From contig CAYSCS010000063.1 in NCBI GenBank assembly GCA_964429695.1, forward strand, positions 1 through 64,000: a stretch of 64,000 nucleotides of DNA. The letters run 5' to 3'. Below the pieces are notes generated by a model. The model did no database searches. It was given only the letters and a program-made list of their open reading frames with translations, and was not told the DNA's origin. The stretch is from CAYSCS01 sp964429695 (GTDB lineage Bacteria > Acidobacteriota > Aminicenantia > Aminicenantales > Aminicenantaceae). A program made the translations under genes and the position numbers. Positions 1-9,329 of this stretch are shown here, piece after piece (within the stretch, counting starts at the first letter, position 1; each line of letters begins with the position of its first letter).

Positions 1-70
1 CGGGCAACGGGATTCGAACCCGCGACTCCCAGCTTGGGAAGCTGGCACTCTACCGCTGAGTTATGCCCGC
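1..70 (-). tRNA. tRNA-Gly (anticodon CCC), 3' end cut by window edge
   Basis: Read on the minus strand this is a cloverleaf: a 5' acceptor strand beginning GCGGGCA at position 70, a D arm containing AGCGGTAGAG, an anticodon stem CCAGC/GCTGG closing the loop TTCCCAA (anticodon CCC), and a T arm with GGTTCGAATCC. The window begins before the last acceptor base, the discriminator and any encoded CCA. The 5' side faces the GC-rich block, so the 3' end, where integrases usually insert, points away from it. Confidence 0.96.
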
Positions 71-144
71 TCGCAACCGGCCGAGCTAACCTCAGCCGGC
101 GGCCTTATTTTACGGGTTACGGCCCCTCTTTGCAACTGCGCGAA

Positions 145-496
145 TTGCCTCATCTAAATTCTATATGAAATGGATTCGTTGCCTCCTGGTTATTGCACAA
201 CTGTGGTCAGAAAGTCATCTTATCAGCCTGAGCGCCACCCATGTGGCCTCCGGTTGGGTAGAAACCGAGGCCTTACGTAATCGAGCTCAGGTCTGGACCT
301 TCCAGGCTCTGGAAAGGATAAAACAGAGGTTGCCTTTTCCCCTGCTGGGGATAGACTCAGATAAAAGACAGAGATAGAGAGGCTAAAAGACAGGCTGTGG
401 CGGCTACAAAGAACAAAGAGACACTGCACAAATTTTCGTATAGATTCTTACGTAAGGGAATGAATATGCTCTCATATAGAATTTCTCGTGAGGCAA
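145..496. repeat. Inverted-repeat element copy 1 (MITE-like)
   Basis: The element opens with TTGCCTCA (145-152) followed by AATTCTATATGA, and closes with the reverse complement of the same words: TCATATAGAATTT then TGAGGCAA (489-496). A second TTGCCTC lies inside the left arm at 179-185. It shares long stretches, including GACAGAGATAGAGAG and TGTGGCGGCTACAAAGAA, with the copy at 21905-22128, in the same orientation. The centre differs between copies and no transposase is encoded. This fits a small non-autonomous inverted-repeat element. No clear target duplication was found. Confidence 0.75.
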
Positions 497-711
497 CAAG
501 GAATGCATGGGGTCAATACGTCAGTGACACTTTACTCTGGATTTTTGGTGATCAAATGCTCGTTTCTTTGATGTCTGTGACCCAGCAAATAAATTGTCCT
601 TTGGCCAGAAACTTATAATTAAAATTCTCTTGGGGGAAAAGAAATTAATGTTCACCCCTACTGGAAGAATTCTTATGTATCACGAATGTATCTGACCTTG
701 CACAAAAAAAC
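497..711. other. Gene-free stretch
   Basis: AT-leaning sequence between the inverted-repeat element and the end of the amidohydrolase operon. I see no convincing gene, tRNA or terminator hairpin here. Confidence 0.5.
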
Positions 712-2049
712 CTATTCCTTTTCCGCCATCCTTTCTGCGACGATTTTCTCGAACTTATCTCTGAGGCGGGTCTGGAAGCTGGTCATCGGGATGATCTTGC
801 CCTTGATAATCACTTTCTCCACCCGGGAGCGAAGCTGGATAGGACTCCCGCTCCAGATGACGACATTGGCCATTTTGCCTTCCTCGAGCGATCCGAGTTG
901 ATCATCGAGGCCAAGCATCTTAGCCGGGTTGATGGTCAGGGCCTTGAGGGCGTCTTCTTCCGCAAGCCCATGGGCCACCGAGATGCTTGCCGGCACGGGA
1001 AGATTCCGGACGTTATGGGAACTGACGCCGAAGCCTTGAAGGTCAAAACAAAAGAGAACGCCCTTCTCGGCCAGAACAGAAGCCGTGCGGTAGTTCAGGT
1101 CATAGGGTTCCCATCGGTCGGGGATGGTCGTCGTCCCTGCCCAAATGACCGGAATCTTTTGGGCCGCCAATTGGTCGGCATACTTCAATACGCCAGCGCG
1201 CGCCCAGATGATGCCCTTCAGGTGATACTCCTCGATGATCCTCAAAGCGTTGCGGATGCTGACCTCGTTATTGGTGATAAAAACCACCGGGATCTTCCCC
1301 TGAACAACGGGAACCAGGGCCTCCATGCTCAGGTCTTTTTGGAACGGCCTGGAATCGGAATCTTCTTTTTTGGCCGCCTTTTTCTCTCCTTCTCTAGGCC
1401 TGGCCGCCGCTTTTTCGGCATAAAGCTTCGCTTGATAGAGCTGGTCACGAACGAGCGCGACAATGCCTGGATGAGTGGCCGGATAGGAGCCTGGCCGCTT
1501 CGGCCCGTACATGGATTGACCCTTGGCGTCCAGGTTGAATACTTGGGCCACGTCCCTTTTGAGGATCATTTCCTCGGCCAGGTTGCCGTCCAGGTTGATG
1601 ACGACCGATTTTCCGTTGATTACGTTCATGGTGCCGCTCACGGTCATGGCCGTGGTGACGCCTCCCAGTCGTGTGACTTCGATAGTGCTATCCTCCGGGT
1701 TGATCGCGTCGTAGGGATCCATCTGCGGCGTGGTCACCCCCAATTCATCGACATCGTTTCCGGCCCCAGGACGGCCGGTCACGCCGATTGCGGTCATCAC
1801 GGCGATAATTCCGGGGAAAACTATCCGTCCCTGAGCATCAATGACCGTGGCTTCAGGAGGAGCTTGAATGGCGGTTCCAATTTTCGCGATCTTCCCGTTT
1901 TCGATGAGAAGACATCCGGTCTCGATCGGCTTGCCGATCACAGGTCTGATGTGGCCGTTCACGATCAGAATAGTTTCCCCCGCCGTGGCCAGGGCCGCCA
2001 ACAGGATCAAGCCGGCGAAGGCACAGCCATAGCGCGCTTTCTTGTTCAT
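712..2049 (-). CDS. Secreted amidohydrolase-like protein lacking the HxH metal motif
   Basis: A 445-residue protein with a signal peptide or membrane anchor (hydrophobic residues about 9-23), the composite beta-sandwich, and an amidohydrolase barrel ending in the usual NPAKMLGLDDQLGSLEEGK module. I start it at the ATG at 2049 because AGGAGGGG lies just upstream and because this ATG overlaps the upstream gene's TGA as ATGA, implying translational coupling; an upstream in-frame start would add 26 unlikely residues. Where active relatives read PGLIDSHSH this one reads PGIIAVMTA (M85 and A87 for the two His), and later His positions also look lost (FITNNEV). It is probably catalytically dead or metal-free, and may partner the gene upstream. 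Confidence 0.85.
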   Translation of the reverse strand: MNKKARYGCAFAGLILLAALATAGETILIVNGHIRPVIGKPIETGCLLIENGKIAKIGTAIQAPPEATVIDAQGRIVFPGIIAVMTAIGVTGRPGAGNDVDELGVTTPQMDPYDAINPEDSTIEVTRLGGVTTAMTVSGTMNVINGKSVVINLDGNLAEEMILKRDVAQVFNLDAKGQSMYGPKRPGSYPATHPGIVALVRDQLYQAKLYAEKAAARPREGEKKAAKKEDSDSRPFQKDLSMEALVPVVQGKIPVVFITNNEVSIRNALRIIEEYHLKGIIWARAGVLKYADQLAAQKIPVIWAGTTTIPDRWEPYDLNYRTASVLAEKGVLFCFDLQGFGVSSHNVRNLPVPASISVAHGLAEEDALKALTINPAKMLGLDDQLGSLEEGKMANVVIWSGSPIQLRSRVEKVIIKGKIIPMTSFQTRLRDKFEKIVAERMAEKE

Positions 2050-3311
2050 CGGACCCCTCCTTTCGCCGTCAGGCTGTCTTTGGCTTCGTCGAAGTAGATT
2101 TTGCCTTCGACTATTGTCATCAGGCACCTGGTCGTGGAATCCAGAGGATGCTTGTCGAAGACAGCGATGTCGCCGTCCTTGCCAACTTCGATGCTGCCGA
2201 TGCGGTCTTCGAGCTCGAGAGACTTGGCCGGATTGATGGTGATCATCTTGAGCACCTCATCCTCCGGGATATCATTGTATTTCAAGACCTTAGCCGCATT
2301 CCGGAAGAGGTAGCGGCCTTCGTCAGGGCTGTCCGAATTGATGGCGATGTTCACGCCAGCCTGATGCATAATCTTGAATCCGTAAGGACAGCCGTCATAG
2401 CTTTCTTCTTTGAAGCCCCACCAATCAACCCAGCCGCCGAAGGTGACTCCGGCTTTGGCCATGATGTCCGCCACCTTGTAGCCGTCGACACAGTGGCTCA
2501 ACTGCTTGAGGACTAGGTCGAATTCCTGGCAAAAATTAATGATCCAGACAATCTCGTGAGCCCGATAGGTGTGGCAGTCGATGGCGAGCTTTTTCTCCAA
2601 GACCATCTTTAAAGTTTCCATTTTAAGGTCTTTCTTGGGGGGCACGAGATCTTTTTTGCCTTCACTCTTTTCCCTCTCGTATTTGTCCCACTGGGCTTTG
2701 TACTCCTGGGCTTCGATAAACGCTTTGCGTAGAACATAGGCATTTCCCATCCCTGTTGAAGGAAGGCGGCCCTGCTCCTGGCCGTAAAACCGTTTGGGAT
2801 TCTCACCCAGAGCCAACTTCAATTGATGGCGAGCCCCGGGGACAATCATCTCTTCGGGCAGGGCATTGGGTTTAAGCTTGATGGTGACGTTGACCCCTCC
2901 GATCACGTTGGCGCTACCGTGCATGGTCTTGACCGTGGTCACGCCGCCAGCGAGTGTGGTCAAGATTTGATGGTCCTCGGGGTCCAGCGCCTCTTTCATC
3001 CAGACCTGAGGCGTCACCGGATCTGTGGTCTCGTTGACATCCCCGAAATCAAAGGCGATGTGAGAATGGCTGTCGATGAGCCCGGGAAGAACGTACTTTC
3101 CCGAGCAGTCAATCACTCGGATTCCCGGAGGAATCGAGACATCACGGCCCACGGCCGAAATCTTGCCGTTCTGGATGAGCACAGTGCCGTTTTCAATCTT
3201 ACCCTTGGTGATGGTCAGAACGGTTCCGCCCCGGAGAGCCAGATCCTGGCCCGCCGCAGAAGAAAAAAGACTAAAAGCCGCGAGGCAGAACACAAACGAA
3301 ACTCTTCGCAT
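2046..3311 (-). CDS. Secreted metal-dependent amidohydrolase
   Basis: A 421-residue protein of the amidohydrolase superfamily with an N-terminal signal peptide ending near SSAAGQ. The metal-binding set is visible: HSH (H82, H84) after LPGLID, CHTYRAHE, LSHCVDG and NSDSPDEG, followed by the C-terminal MITINPAKSLELEDRIGS module. Related enzymes (imidazolonepropionase, prolidase-like and dipeptidase-type amidohydrolases) hydrolyse cyclic amides or peptides; the substrate here is unknown. It is the first gene of a two-gene operon and overlaps the inactive paralogue by 4 bp. AAAAGGAG precedes the ATG. Confidence 0.88.
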   Translation of the reverse strand: MRRVSFVFCLAAFSLFSSAAGQDLALRGGTVLTITKGKIENGTVLIQNGKISAVGRDVSIPPGIRVIDCSGKYVLPGLIDSHSHIAFDFGDVNETTDPVTPQVWMKEALDPEDHQILTTLAGGVTTVKTMHGSANVIGGVNVTIKLKPNALPEEMIVPGARHQLKLALGENPKRFYGQEQGRLPSTGMGNAYVLRKAFIEAQEYKAQWDKYEREKSEGKKDLVPPKKDLKMETLKMVLEKKLAIDCHTYRAHEIVWIINFCQEFDLVLKQLSHCVDGYKVADIMAKAGVTFGGWVDWWGFKEESYDGCPYGFKIMHQAGVNIAINSDSPDEGRYLFRNAAKVLKYNDIPEDEVLKMITINPAKSLELEDRIGSIEVGKDGDIAVFDKHPLDSTTRCLMTIVEGKIYFDEAKDSLTAKGGVR

Positions 3312-3354
3312 CCTTTTCTCCTTTTAAAGCTATGTCGAGAGGCACAATGGCCAA

Positions 3355-3383
3355 TTTTTAGCACAAGAATTCGAGAGCGTCAA
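3355..3383 (-). promoter_or_regulatory. Candidate sigma-70-type promoter of the amidohydrolase pair
   Basis: On the minus strand TTGACG (3383-3378) is separated by 17 bases from TAAAAA (3360-3355). Transcription would begin about 35-40 bases before the ATG at 3311. This is a pattern match only. Confidence 0.45.
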
Positions 3384-3510
3384 CCGGACTCCGCGAGTTC
3401 TGTGAAGATGCGGCAGCCTTCGAAAAACAAACAGAATTAGAAAGTTGGAATACAAAGCTGAGGAGGAAGATTGCTCTTCAGTTTGAACACCGTTTGGGGA
3501 AGAAAAAGAA

Positions 3511-3540
3511 GGCCCCGTCCCCGCCGGCGGGGACGGGGCC
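3511..3540 (-). terminator. Rho-independent terminator after the TonB receptor
   Basis: A perfect GC-rich inverted repeat (GGCCCCGTCCCCG / CGGGGACGGGGCC), about 30 bases beyond the receptor stop codon, followed on the minus strand by a T-rich run (TTCTTTTTCTTCC). Confidence 0.9.
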
Positions 3541-3569
3541 GTTTGCGCGCTTACGCGTGTTCTTCAGAG

Positions 3570-6500
3570 CTAGAACATGAACCGCAGCGAAATCTGGGCG
3601 ATTCTGTCTCCGGATTTCCGGTAAACGCGGCCGAAAGTCGATAACCCCCAGGTCATATCCGGCAAGTTCCAGAATTGGCTCTTTAGCACGTTGAACACGT
3701 CGAGGATGAGTTGCACGTTGAAGTCCCGGCTACCGACTGGGATGACGAAGTTCTTTTGGAGCGAGAGGTCGATGTTGTAGGTTGGAAACCAGGTAAAAGC
3801 ATTTCTGGGTACGATATTTTGGTTGTAATAGGACATGTCGCCCACGAACTTGGGCGGACTGGGAACAGCAAAGAGATCTGGATTCACAGACGGCGGGTTA
3901 TCCCCACTGCCCTTGATGATGGCTTCGTTATAATCTGATCCACCGAGCCAAAGGGGTCGGTCAGTTCCCCACTGGCCATCAAGGTTCCAGTCATAGCGCG
4001 AAGAACCAGGCGTGAAAATGTTAAACCGCCGGCCGGAAGTCCAGTGATAGGAGGCGCTGACCTGCCACCCGCCGATCACGTTGCGCAGGAAGCTGTTTTT
4101 TGAATTTTTGAAAAACGGAATTTCGTACACGAACCCGCCCACGATACGATGCCTGTGGTCATAATCAGCATAGCCGTAGTCTAAATCCCAATAATCTTTT
4201 TCGACTGCCTGACTGAGCACGATTCCCTGATAAATCGACGACAGATCTTTGGCCACCCCGTAAGTATAAGCAGCGTACCATGACCAGCCATCGGAAAATC
4301 TCTTGTTGAGAATGATCTGTCCGGCGTGGTAGTTGGAATAAAAACGGTTCGTCCGGAAGTTTCCATCGCGGATATTGACATAGGGATTGATGCCGTCGTA
4401 TCTCCCGTCGGCTCTGTCACCCGTCACCCTGTTGATCCTCATGATGCCGCCGATTCTCCGGCCGGCTGAGCCGGTGTAGTCGATTTCCACACTGAAATTG
4501 GGCCCCAATTCTCTCTGAATCCCGACCATCCAGTTGTGAGCCATCTGAGGTTTCAGCTCAGGATCCATCCAACGGAGGGAGACGCGCACGGCACCTGCGG
4601 CCTTAACAGGAACCTGGACTCCGGGCAGCTTGAGGTAAAAATCGACAGGTCCGCCCCATGGGCTTCCCAGGAACGAGTTGAAGGCGAAGTTAGGATAGTT
4701 GAAGCGGTCATTCTCATAGGAACGGTTCATCTGTCTGTCGTAGGAAATCCCGTATCCGGCTCTCAAAGAGGTCTTTCCATCTCCTGTGAGGTCATAGGCA
4801 AAGCTCACTTTGGGTGCAAAATTTCCATAATAGTTGTTCCAGAGCCCCTTGCCGGCCAGCTGACGCCCACCAAAAATCATGTATCTAAGCCCCTCCTCGT
4901 TCCAAGTCCCTTCGGTGAGGTCGAGCTTACCTGCTAGGGTGTTGAGGAAGCCCTGCTGCGTGCCGAACATCGGCTGGGCGATACCGACGCCAGAGTATTC
5001 TTTGGGAACGGAGTAGAATTCCCACCTTAAGCCGTAGGAGATGGTTAGCCTCTTGCTGATTCTCCAGTCATCCTGGGCAAAGAGGCCGATTTCATAGCCT
5101 TTCCATTTTCTGAGAGTAAGTCCGAAGCCGGTTTTCCACAAGTCAGCTCGCTTGGCATCACCCGGCAAGTAAGGATTATCCGGATTTTCCGGTGGATCGG
5201 CTCCCAAGATTAAATAGGCAGCTGGAGCATTAGCGAGAAAAGCCAGACCGTCATCAAAAATGTAATAGCCATTGACGAAGGCATCGAACATGGACTTGAC
5301 TCGCCAGTGCGTGAGTTCAACTCCGAACTTGAGGTTATGATCCTTAGCCTGGATGTTCAGCACATCGGTCAGTTGGTAAGTGTTGTTGACTTGGAGCATA
5401 GGATATCCGGGATCACCGAAGGCATGCAGCTCGTCGTTGAAGGACACGTAGGTGATCGAATCATCCTGAATGGCCCATTCCCACTTATCCCTTTTGTAGC
5501 CAAGCCTGACTTCGTTGTAAGCCGTAGGGCTGATGATGTGCATCCAGGTCAGGCCTCCCGTATGGAACTGGTTGGGCTGGTCCAGTGTTTTCCCCGGCGT
5601 CCAATAGTAGCCGGAATATCCGTTGCCGCTGGCCGTTTTCCTGTAGTTGTACATCCAGCGCAGGGCCACCCGGTCTTTTTCGCTGAAAATATGGTCAATC
5701 TTGACCCCGCCCAAATACCCTTTCAGCGAATCGGTATAGGTGTAGTTGCCTCTTCCATAATCCGGGATGCCGTCTCCGTTCTTGTCCACGAAATCATAGG
5801 TCGGCACAGGATAGTTGGCTCCAAACTTGTCCATGAGTTGCCGGGCCACACCGGAAGATGCGGCGATGGCCTGCGGCGTCAACAGCCACCAGGAAGTCGC
5901 GTAGTCGATTTCCTCGTCGATGGCTTCAAAGGTGCTAAAGAAGAAAGTCTTGTCCTTGACGATCGGGCCGCCCAGGGTGGCTCCGTACTGGTATCTCTTG
6001 TAGGGCTCTCGTTTTTTCGTCAACCAGTCGGCCGACCGGAAAAAGGCGCTGTCTCCCCGGAAAAAACCCCAGGCGCTGCCATGGAGTTCGTTGGTCCCGG
6101 ACTTCATGACTACGTTAAGAATGCCGCCCGTGTTCCGACCGTACTCGGCGTTGAAGTTGTTGGTCACCAGCCGGAATTCCTGAATCGCCTCCGGGGGAAG
6201 CAGCGTGGTTTGCATGGTGTTGTCGGTCATGTCGTTGTTGTTGATGCCGTCGAGCATGTAGTTGTTGGACTCGCCCCGCATGCCGTTTATTGCATAACCC
6301 GTTGTGGCACCGATGACGGGAGCATCGGGCTGAGTCCCCGGCGCATAGGCCATGAGATGCAGGTAATTTCTGTTGGCCTGCGGATAGCTCAGCAGCTCTT
6401 TCTCCGTCATGACCGTGGAAACCTGAGTCCGGGTGGTTTCGACAATCGGCGTTGCACCCACGACCGTCACTTCCTCTTCCAGAGCACCGAGCTCCATTAC

Positions 6501-6818
6501 AAGATTGACGGTTGTCACGGCGCCTCCGAAGAGCTCCAGCCCTTTCCGGACGGTGGTCTTGAATCCTTGCAGAGTCGCGGTCAAGGTGTAGAGGCCGCGC
6601 GGGAGCCTCTCCAGCCGATACCTTCCTCTTTCGTTTGTCAGCGTGCTCTGGGTCAGGCCGGTCTGGATGTTGACTGCCGTGATTTGTGCGCCCGGGAGAG
6701 CGTTTCCTTCCGAATCAGTCACATCGCCGACAAAGGTTCCGGTGTCACCGACTTGAGCGAATGTCAGCGAAGTGACTAGGAATAGCAGTGCAATAAACAC
6801 TGAAATTTTAAACTTCAC
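3570..6818 (-). CDS. TonB-dependent receptor with carboxypeptidase-regulatory-like N-terminus
   Basis: A 1082-residue outer-membrane protein. Residues 1-21 form a signal peptide (ending TFAQ); about 25-110 are the carboxypeptidase-regulatory-like beta-sandwich (GDVTDSEGNALPGA); then come a plug domain (MLDGINNNDMTD, FNAEYGRNTGGILNVVMKSG) and a long beta-barrel ending in Phe (RFMF), as expected for BAM recognition. The start is GTG, with GAGGAGG 7 bases upstream. An extracellular stretch at residues 345-353 reads DKNGDGIPD, a calcium-type loop. Such receptors in Acidobacteria-like genomes are thought to import oligomers, but the ligand is unknown. A consensus sigma-54 promoter lies 170 bases upstream and a strong terminator follows. 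Confidence 0.92.
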   Translation of the reverse strand: MKFKISVFIALLFLVTSLTFAQVGDTGTFVGDVTDSEGNALPGAQITAVNIQTGLTQSTLTNERGRYRLERLPRGLYTLTATLQGFKTTVRKGLELFGGAVTTVNLVMELGALEEEVTVVGATPIVETTRTQVSTVMTEKELLSYPQANRNYLHLMAYAPGTQPDAPVIGATTGYAINGMRGESNNYMLDGINNNDMTDNTMQTTLLPPEAIQEFRLVTNNFNAEYGRNTGGILNVVMKSGTNELHGSAWGFFRGDSAFFRSADWLTKKREPYKRYQYGATLGGPIVKDKTFFFSTFEAIDEEIDYATSWWLLTPQAIAASSGVARQLMDKFGANYPVPTYDFVDKNGDGIPDYGRGNYTYTDSLKGYLGGVKIDHIFSEKDRVALRWMYNYRKTASGNGYSGYYWTPGKTLDQPNQFHTGGLTWMHIISPTAYNEVRLGYKRDKWEWAIQDDSITYVSFNDELHAFGDPGYPMLQVNNTYQLTDVLNIQAKDHNLKFGVELTHWRVKSMFDAFVNGYYIFDDGLAFLANAPAAYLILGADPPENPDNPYLPGDAKRADLWKTGFGLTLRKWKGYEIGLFAQDDWRISKRLTISYGLRWEFYSVPKEYSGVGIAQPMFGTQQGFLNTLAGKLDLTEGTWNEEGLRYMIFGGRQLAGKGLWNNYYGNFAPKVSFAYDLTGDGKTSLRAGYGISYDRQMNRSYENDRFNYPNFAFNSFLGSPWGGPVDFYLKLPGVQVPVKAAGAVRVSLRWMDPELKPQMAHNWMVGIQRELGPNFSVEIDYTGSAGRRIGGIMRINRVTGDRADGRYDGINPYVNIRDGNFRTNRFYSNYHAGQIILNKRFSDGWSWYAAYTYGVAKDLSSIYQGIVLSQAVEKDYWDLDYGYADYDHRHRIVGGFVYEIPFFKNSKNSFLRNVIGGWQVSASYHWTSGRRFNIFTPGSSRYDWNLDGQWGTDRPLWLGGSDYNEAIIKGSGDNPPSVNPDLFAVPSPPKFVGDMSYYNQNIVPRNAFTWFPTYNIDLSLQKNFVIPVGSRDFNVQLILDVFNVLKSQFWNLPDMTWGLSTFGRVYRKSGDRIAQISLRFMF

Positions 6819-6990
6819 TCTACTACCTCCTCATTTCCATTATCCTAAGCTCGATTGCGATTTGGCTTAGAGTACTTAACCTCACAGAGCACGAAAAGTG
6901 CTCCAAGCCCTTAACCCAAAAAACTGTCCTTCTCGATACGCACCTCCTTCCGAAGTTTCCTATTAATGTAAAAAAATTCTTTCTCCTACA

Positions 6991-7006
6991 AGCAAGATTC
7001 GTGCCA
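6991..7006 (-). promoter_or_regulatory. Sigma-54 (RpoN) promoter of the TonB receptor
   Basis: On the minus strand the sequence is TGGCACGAATCTTGCT, identical to the consensus TGGCACG-N4-TTGCW, with GG and GC exactly 10 bases apart. It implies a start near 6980 and a leader of about 160 bases. The rest of the 348-base gap 6819-7166 is AT-rich with no gene; activator sites upstream were not identified. Confidence 0.8.
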
Positions 7007-7134
7007 TTTTCGATGAAAAGTGCATATTTGACAAATTATTTTAAATCAATAAGTTACAATTATGCTACATTGCTCTTTGCGTCATGGTTATCCAAAAAAT
7101 TGAATTTCATCCAAAATATTGAATATTGGTTGCC

Positions 7135-7158
7135 CGAAAAAACTTCGGAGTTTTTCCG
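7135..7158 (-). terminator. Stem-loop after the sulfatase-like genes
   Basis: CGAAAAAACT and AGTTTTTCCG flank a 4-base loop, giving a 10-bp stem with one G-U pair on the minus-strand transcript. It begins about 9 bases beyond the stop codon at 7167. The stem's 3' arm is T-rich, so it could act as a terminator, although it has no long T tail outside the stem. Confidence 0.55.
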
Positions 7159-7166
7159 AGTGAATA

Positions 7167-9329
7167 TTAGCGCTTGAGGAGACGTTTTTCCCATTCGACC
7201 AGAGTTCTTTGGACTCGCCGCTTTTGGGGAGTGTCCTCCGGACTCGCTTCGAGATAGAGCTTCAAATAGCGGATGGCTTCTTCGAGAGAGCCCATTTTTT
7301 CGAGAATGATGGCGAAGTTGAGATAAGTGACATCGGACGGATAGAGCTCAACTGCTCTTTGGAAGTGTTCCCGTGCTTTGACCAAATCTCCTGTAGCACT
7401 AAAGGCCAGGCCCATCTCGTGATGGATTCTATAGTCTTCCGGGAATTCTTGCTGCAAACGTTGATATAACTTCAGCGCCTCCTCAGTCCTGCCGAGGGAG
7501 GCCAAGCAATTCGCGTACCGGAAGCGAAGGACACTGTTCTCGGGCTCAATTTCGAGGGCCTTCTCAAAAAAACTGGCCGCCTTTTCATACTGATGTGTTC
7601 GCCACATGGCTGAACCTGAGATGAAAAGGGCATCGAAATCGCGGGGATAGATGTCCAAGATAATCCGGCAGGTATCCAACGCCTTCTGCGCATTTCCCGC
7701 CGCCAGATAGAAAAAATTTAACCGGGAAAGAAGAATGATCGAACCCGGGTTTCTCTCCAAGCCTTTCTCCAGGGTCTGGATGGCCTCTTCCATCAAGTCT
7801 CTCTTTTCAAGCGTAAGGGCCAGATAGACATAATTCCAGGGCGCCTCGGGACTCGACTGGATGAGACGCTCGTAGATCTGGCCGGCGGCCACAAAATCCC
7901 CTTGGGACTCGAGCTGCTTGGCCTCAAAATAGAGCCGGAACTCACCGTTTTTATCTTTCGGATCAGGCAGTGGTCGGGTGGGCGAGCCACTTTTTGCCTC
8001 GCCCGACAAATAGCCAAGGGACCGCAGCCTCGCTTCCTCTTCCTTGGTCAGCCGCCTCGCTCCTCTCCTTTCCGCGAAGAAGAATTTTTTTAGAAAGGCG
8101 TCCAGCTCTTTTTTCATGTCCTTTGAAATTCTTTTCTCCTCATCGATCACGTTCCGTTCTTCGACAGGATCTGATTTCAGGTTGTAGAGTTCTGGCTTGG
8201 GCGCTTGGATATACTTCCAATCGCCATCTATCCAACCCAAAAGCTCTGACCAGCCAAAGGTCTCACGAGGAGCGTACGTTTCCAAATAGGAAGGCAGGTC
8301 GGCTCTCCTTTGACCGCTCAGGTGAGGGAGAAGGCTTTTTCCAGGAGAGCCGCTCTCCACTTTGAGCTTGACCATGTCCAGCACCGTGGGCATGACATCG
8401 ATCAGCCTGACCCTTGAATCCACAACGACGCCCCGGGGCAGGCGATTCGGGGCGTAGAAGATGAGCGGAACCTTGATTGTCGAATCATAGAGAAAAAGGC
8501 CATGATCAACTTCGCCTTTTTCCCCGAAGGCCTCGCCGTGGTCGCCGGCGAGGACGACAAGGGTTTTGTCCAGGATCTTTTTTTGTTCGAGGAGGTTTCG
8601 GATTTTTCCGATATGAGCATCCATGTAGGCGATCTCGCCATCATAAAGATTATGGGCAAATTCTTCCTTATAGGGAGAGGGGGGAAGGTAAGGGCTGTGC
8701 GGGTCGAAAAAATGAACCCAGCTGAAAAATTTCTCGTGCGAATTATCCTCCAGCCACCGAGAGAATGCGTCAAAAACAGCCTCGGCGCTTCTTTCTTCTC
8801 GGAAATTCTTCAAGGCGCTCAGTTTGGAGAATTGATCATCGTAGACCTCAAACCCCTGGTCGAGTCCGAATCGAGAATCAACGGTGAAGGAACCGACAAA
8901 GGCCGCTGTCCGATAGCCTCCCTCTTTCAGCCGCTCGGCCAGCGTCACGAAGTCCGGGCTCAAAAAATAGAATCCATTGTTGTGGACTCCGAGTTCAACC
9001 GGATACTTGCCGGTCATGAGGGAACAGTGGGAAGGGAGCGTCAGGGGGACTTGGCAGTAAGCGTTGACGAAACGAACACCTTCGGCGGCCAGCGCATCGA
9101 TGGCCGGAGTCTTGGCTGCGCTGTAACCGTAGCATCCGATCCGGTCCGCCCTTGTCGTGTCCAAGGTTATGAGAAGGACATTGAGGTTTCTGTCCCTTGT
9201 GACCTTTTCCGGTGCCTGGCAAGAGAGGCCCAGAAGAAGGCCGGTCAGCCCGCCGATGAGGAGAGACTTCTCTCGCCAAAAGCGGCTCCGAATGTTGATT
9301 TTCATGCGGACCAATCCGGGTTTCTCCAT
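7167..9329 (-). CDS. Alkaline-phosphatase-superfamily (sulfatase-like) lipoprotein with TPR tail
   Basis: A 720-residue protein. A short hydrophobic segment ends in the lipobox-like LGLSC (C37), so it is probably a lipoprotein. The catalytic domain (about 48-440) has the metal Asp in LITLDTTRADR (D57), HFFDPH and LAGDHGEAFGE. The nucleophile motif reads T97-L-P-S-H, where true sulfatases have C/S-x-P-S-R for formylglycine; Thr is the nucleophile in phosphatase and phosphotransferase relatives, so sulfatase activity is doubtful. About residues 465-720 are TPR repeats. The ATG at 9305 is an equally good start and gives a tighter signal peptide. It follows its paralogue by 51 bases. Confidence 0.88.
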   Translation of the reverse strand: MEKPGLVRMKINIRSRFWREKSLLIGGLTGLLLGLSCQAPEKVTRDRNLNVLLITLDTTRADRIGCYGYSAAKTPAIDALAAEGVRFVNAYCQVPLTLPSHCSLMTGKYPVELGVHNNGFYFLSPDFVTLAERLKEGGYRTAAFVGSFTVDSRFGLDQGFEVYDDQFSKLSALKNFREERSAEAVFDAFSRWLEDNSHEKFFSWVHFFDPHSPYLPPSPYKEEFAHNLYDGEIAYMDAHIGKIRNLLEQKKILDKTLVVLAGDHGEAFGEKGEVDHGLFLYDSTIKVPLIFYAPNRLPRGVVVDSRVRLIDVMPTVLDMVKLKVESGSPGKSLLPHLSGQRRADLPSYLETYAPRETFGWSELLGWIDGDWKYIQAPKPELYNLKSDPVEERNVIDEEKRISKDMKKELDAFLKKFFFAERRGARRLTKEEEARLRSLGYLSGEAKSGSPTRPLPDPKDKNGEFRLYFEAKQLESQGDFVAAGQIYERLIQSSPEAPWNYVYLALTLEKRDLMEEAIQTLEKGLERNPGSIILLSRLNFFYLAAGNAQKALDTCRIILDIYPRDFDALFISGSAMWRTHQYEKAASFFEKALEIEPENSVLRFRYANCLASLGRTEEALKLYQRLQQEFPEDYRIHHEMGLAFSATGDLVKAREHFQRAVELYPSDVTYLNFAIILEKMGSLEEAIRYLKLYLEASPEDTPQKRRVQRTLVEWEKRLLKR

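Noticed and set aside
1..70. The tRNA-Gly as the attachment site of an integrated island
   Set aside because: The tRNA 5' end, not its 3' end, faces the GC-rich block. No integrase is present, and no repeat of the tRNA 3' sequence was seen at the other edge.
898..2097. A 399-codon plus-strand open frame opposite the amidohydrolase-like gene
   Set aside because: Same reason: antisense to a conserved gene, with a composition unlike a real protein.
5307..6779. A 490-codon plus-strand open frame opposite the TonB receptor
   Set aside because: It is antisense to a complete receptor with clear domains. The product has no signal, domain or ribosome-binding site, and long antisense frames are common in GC-rich coding DNA.
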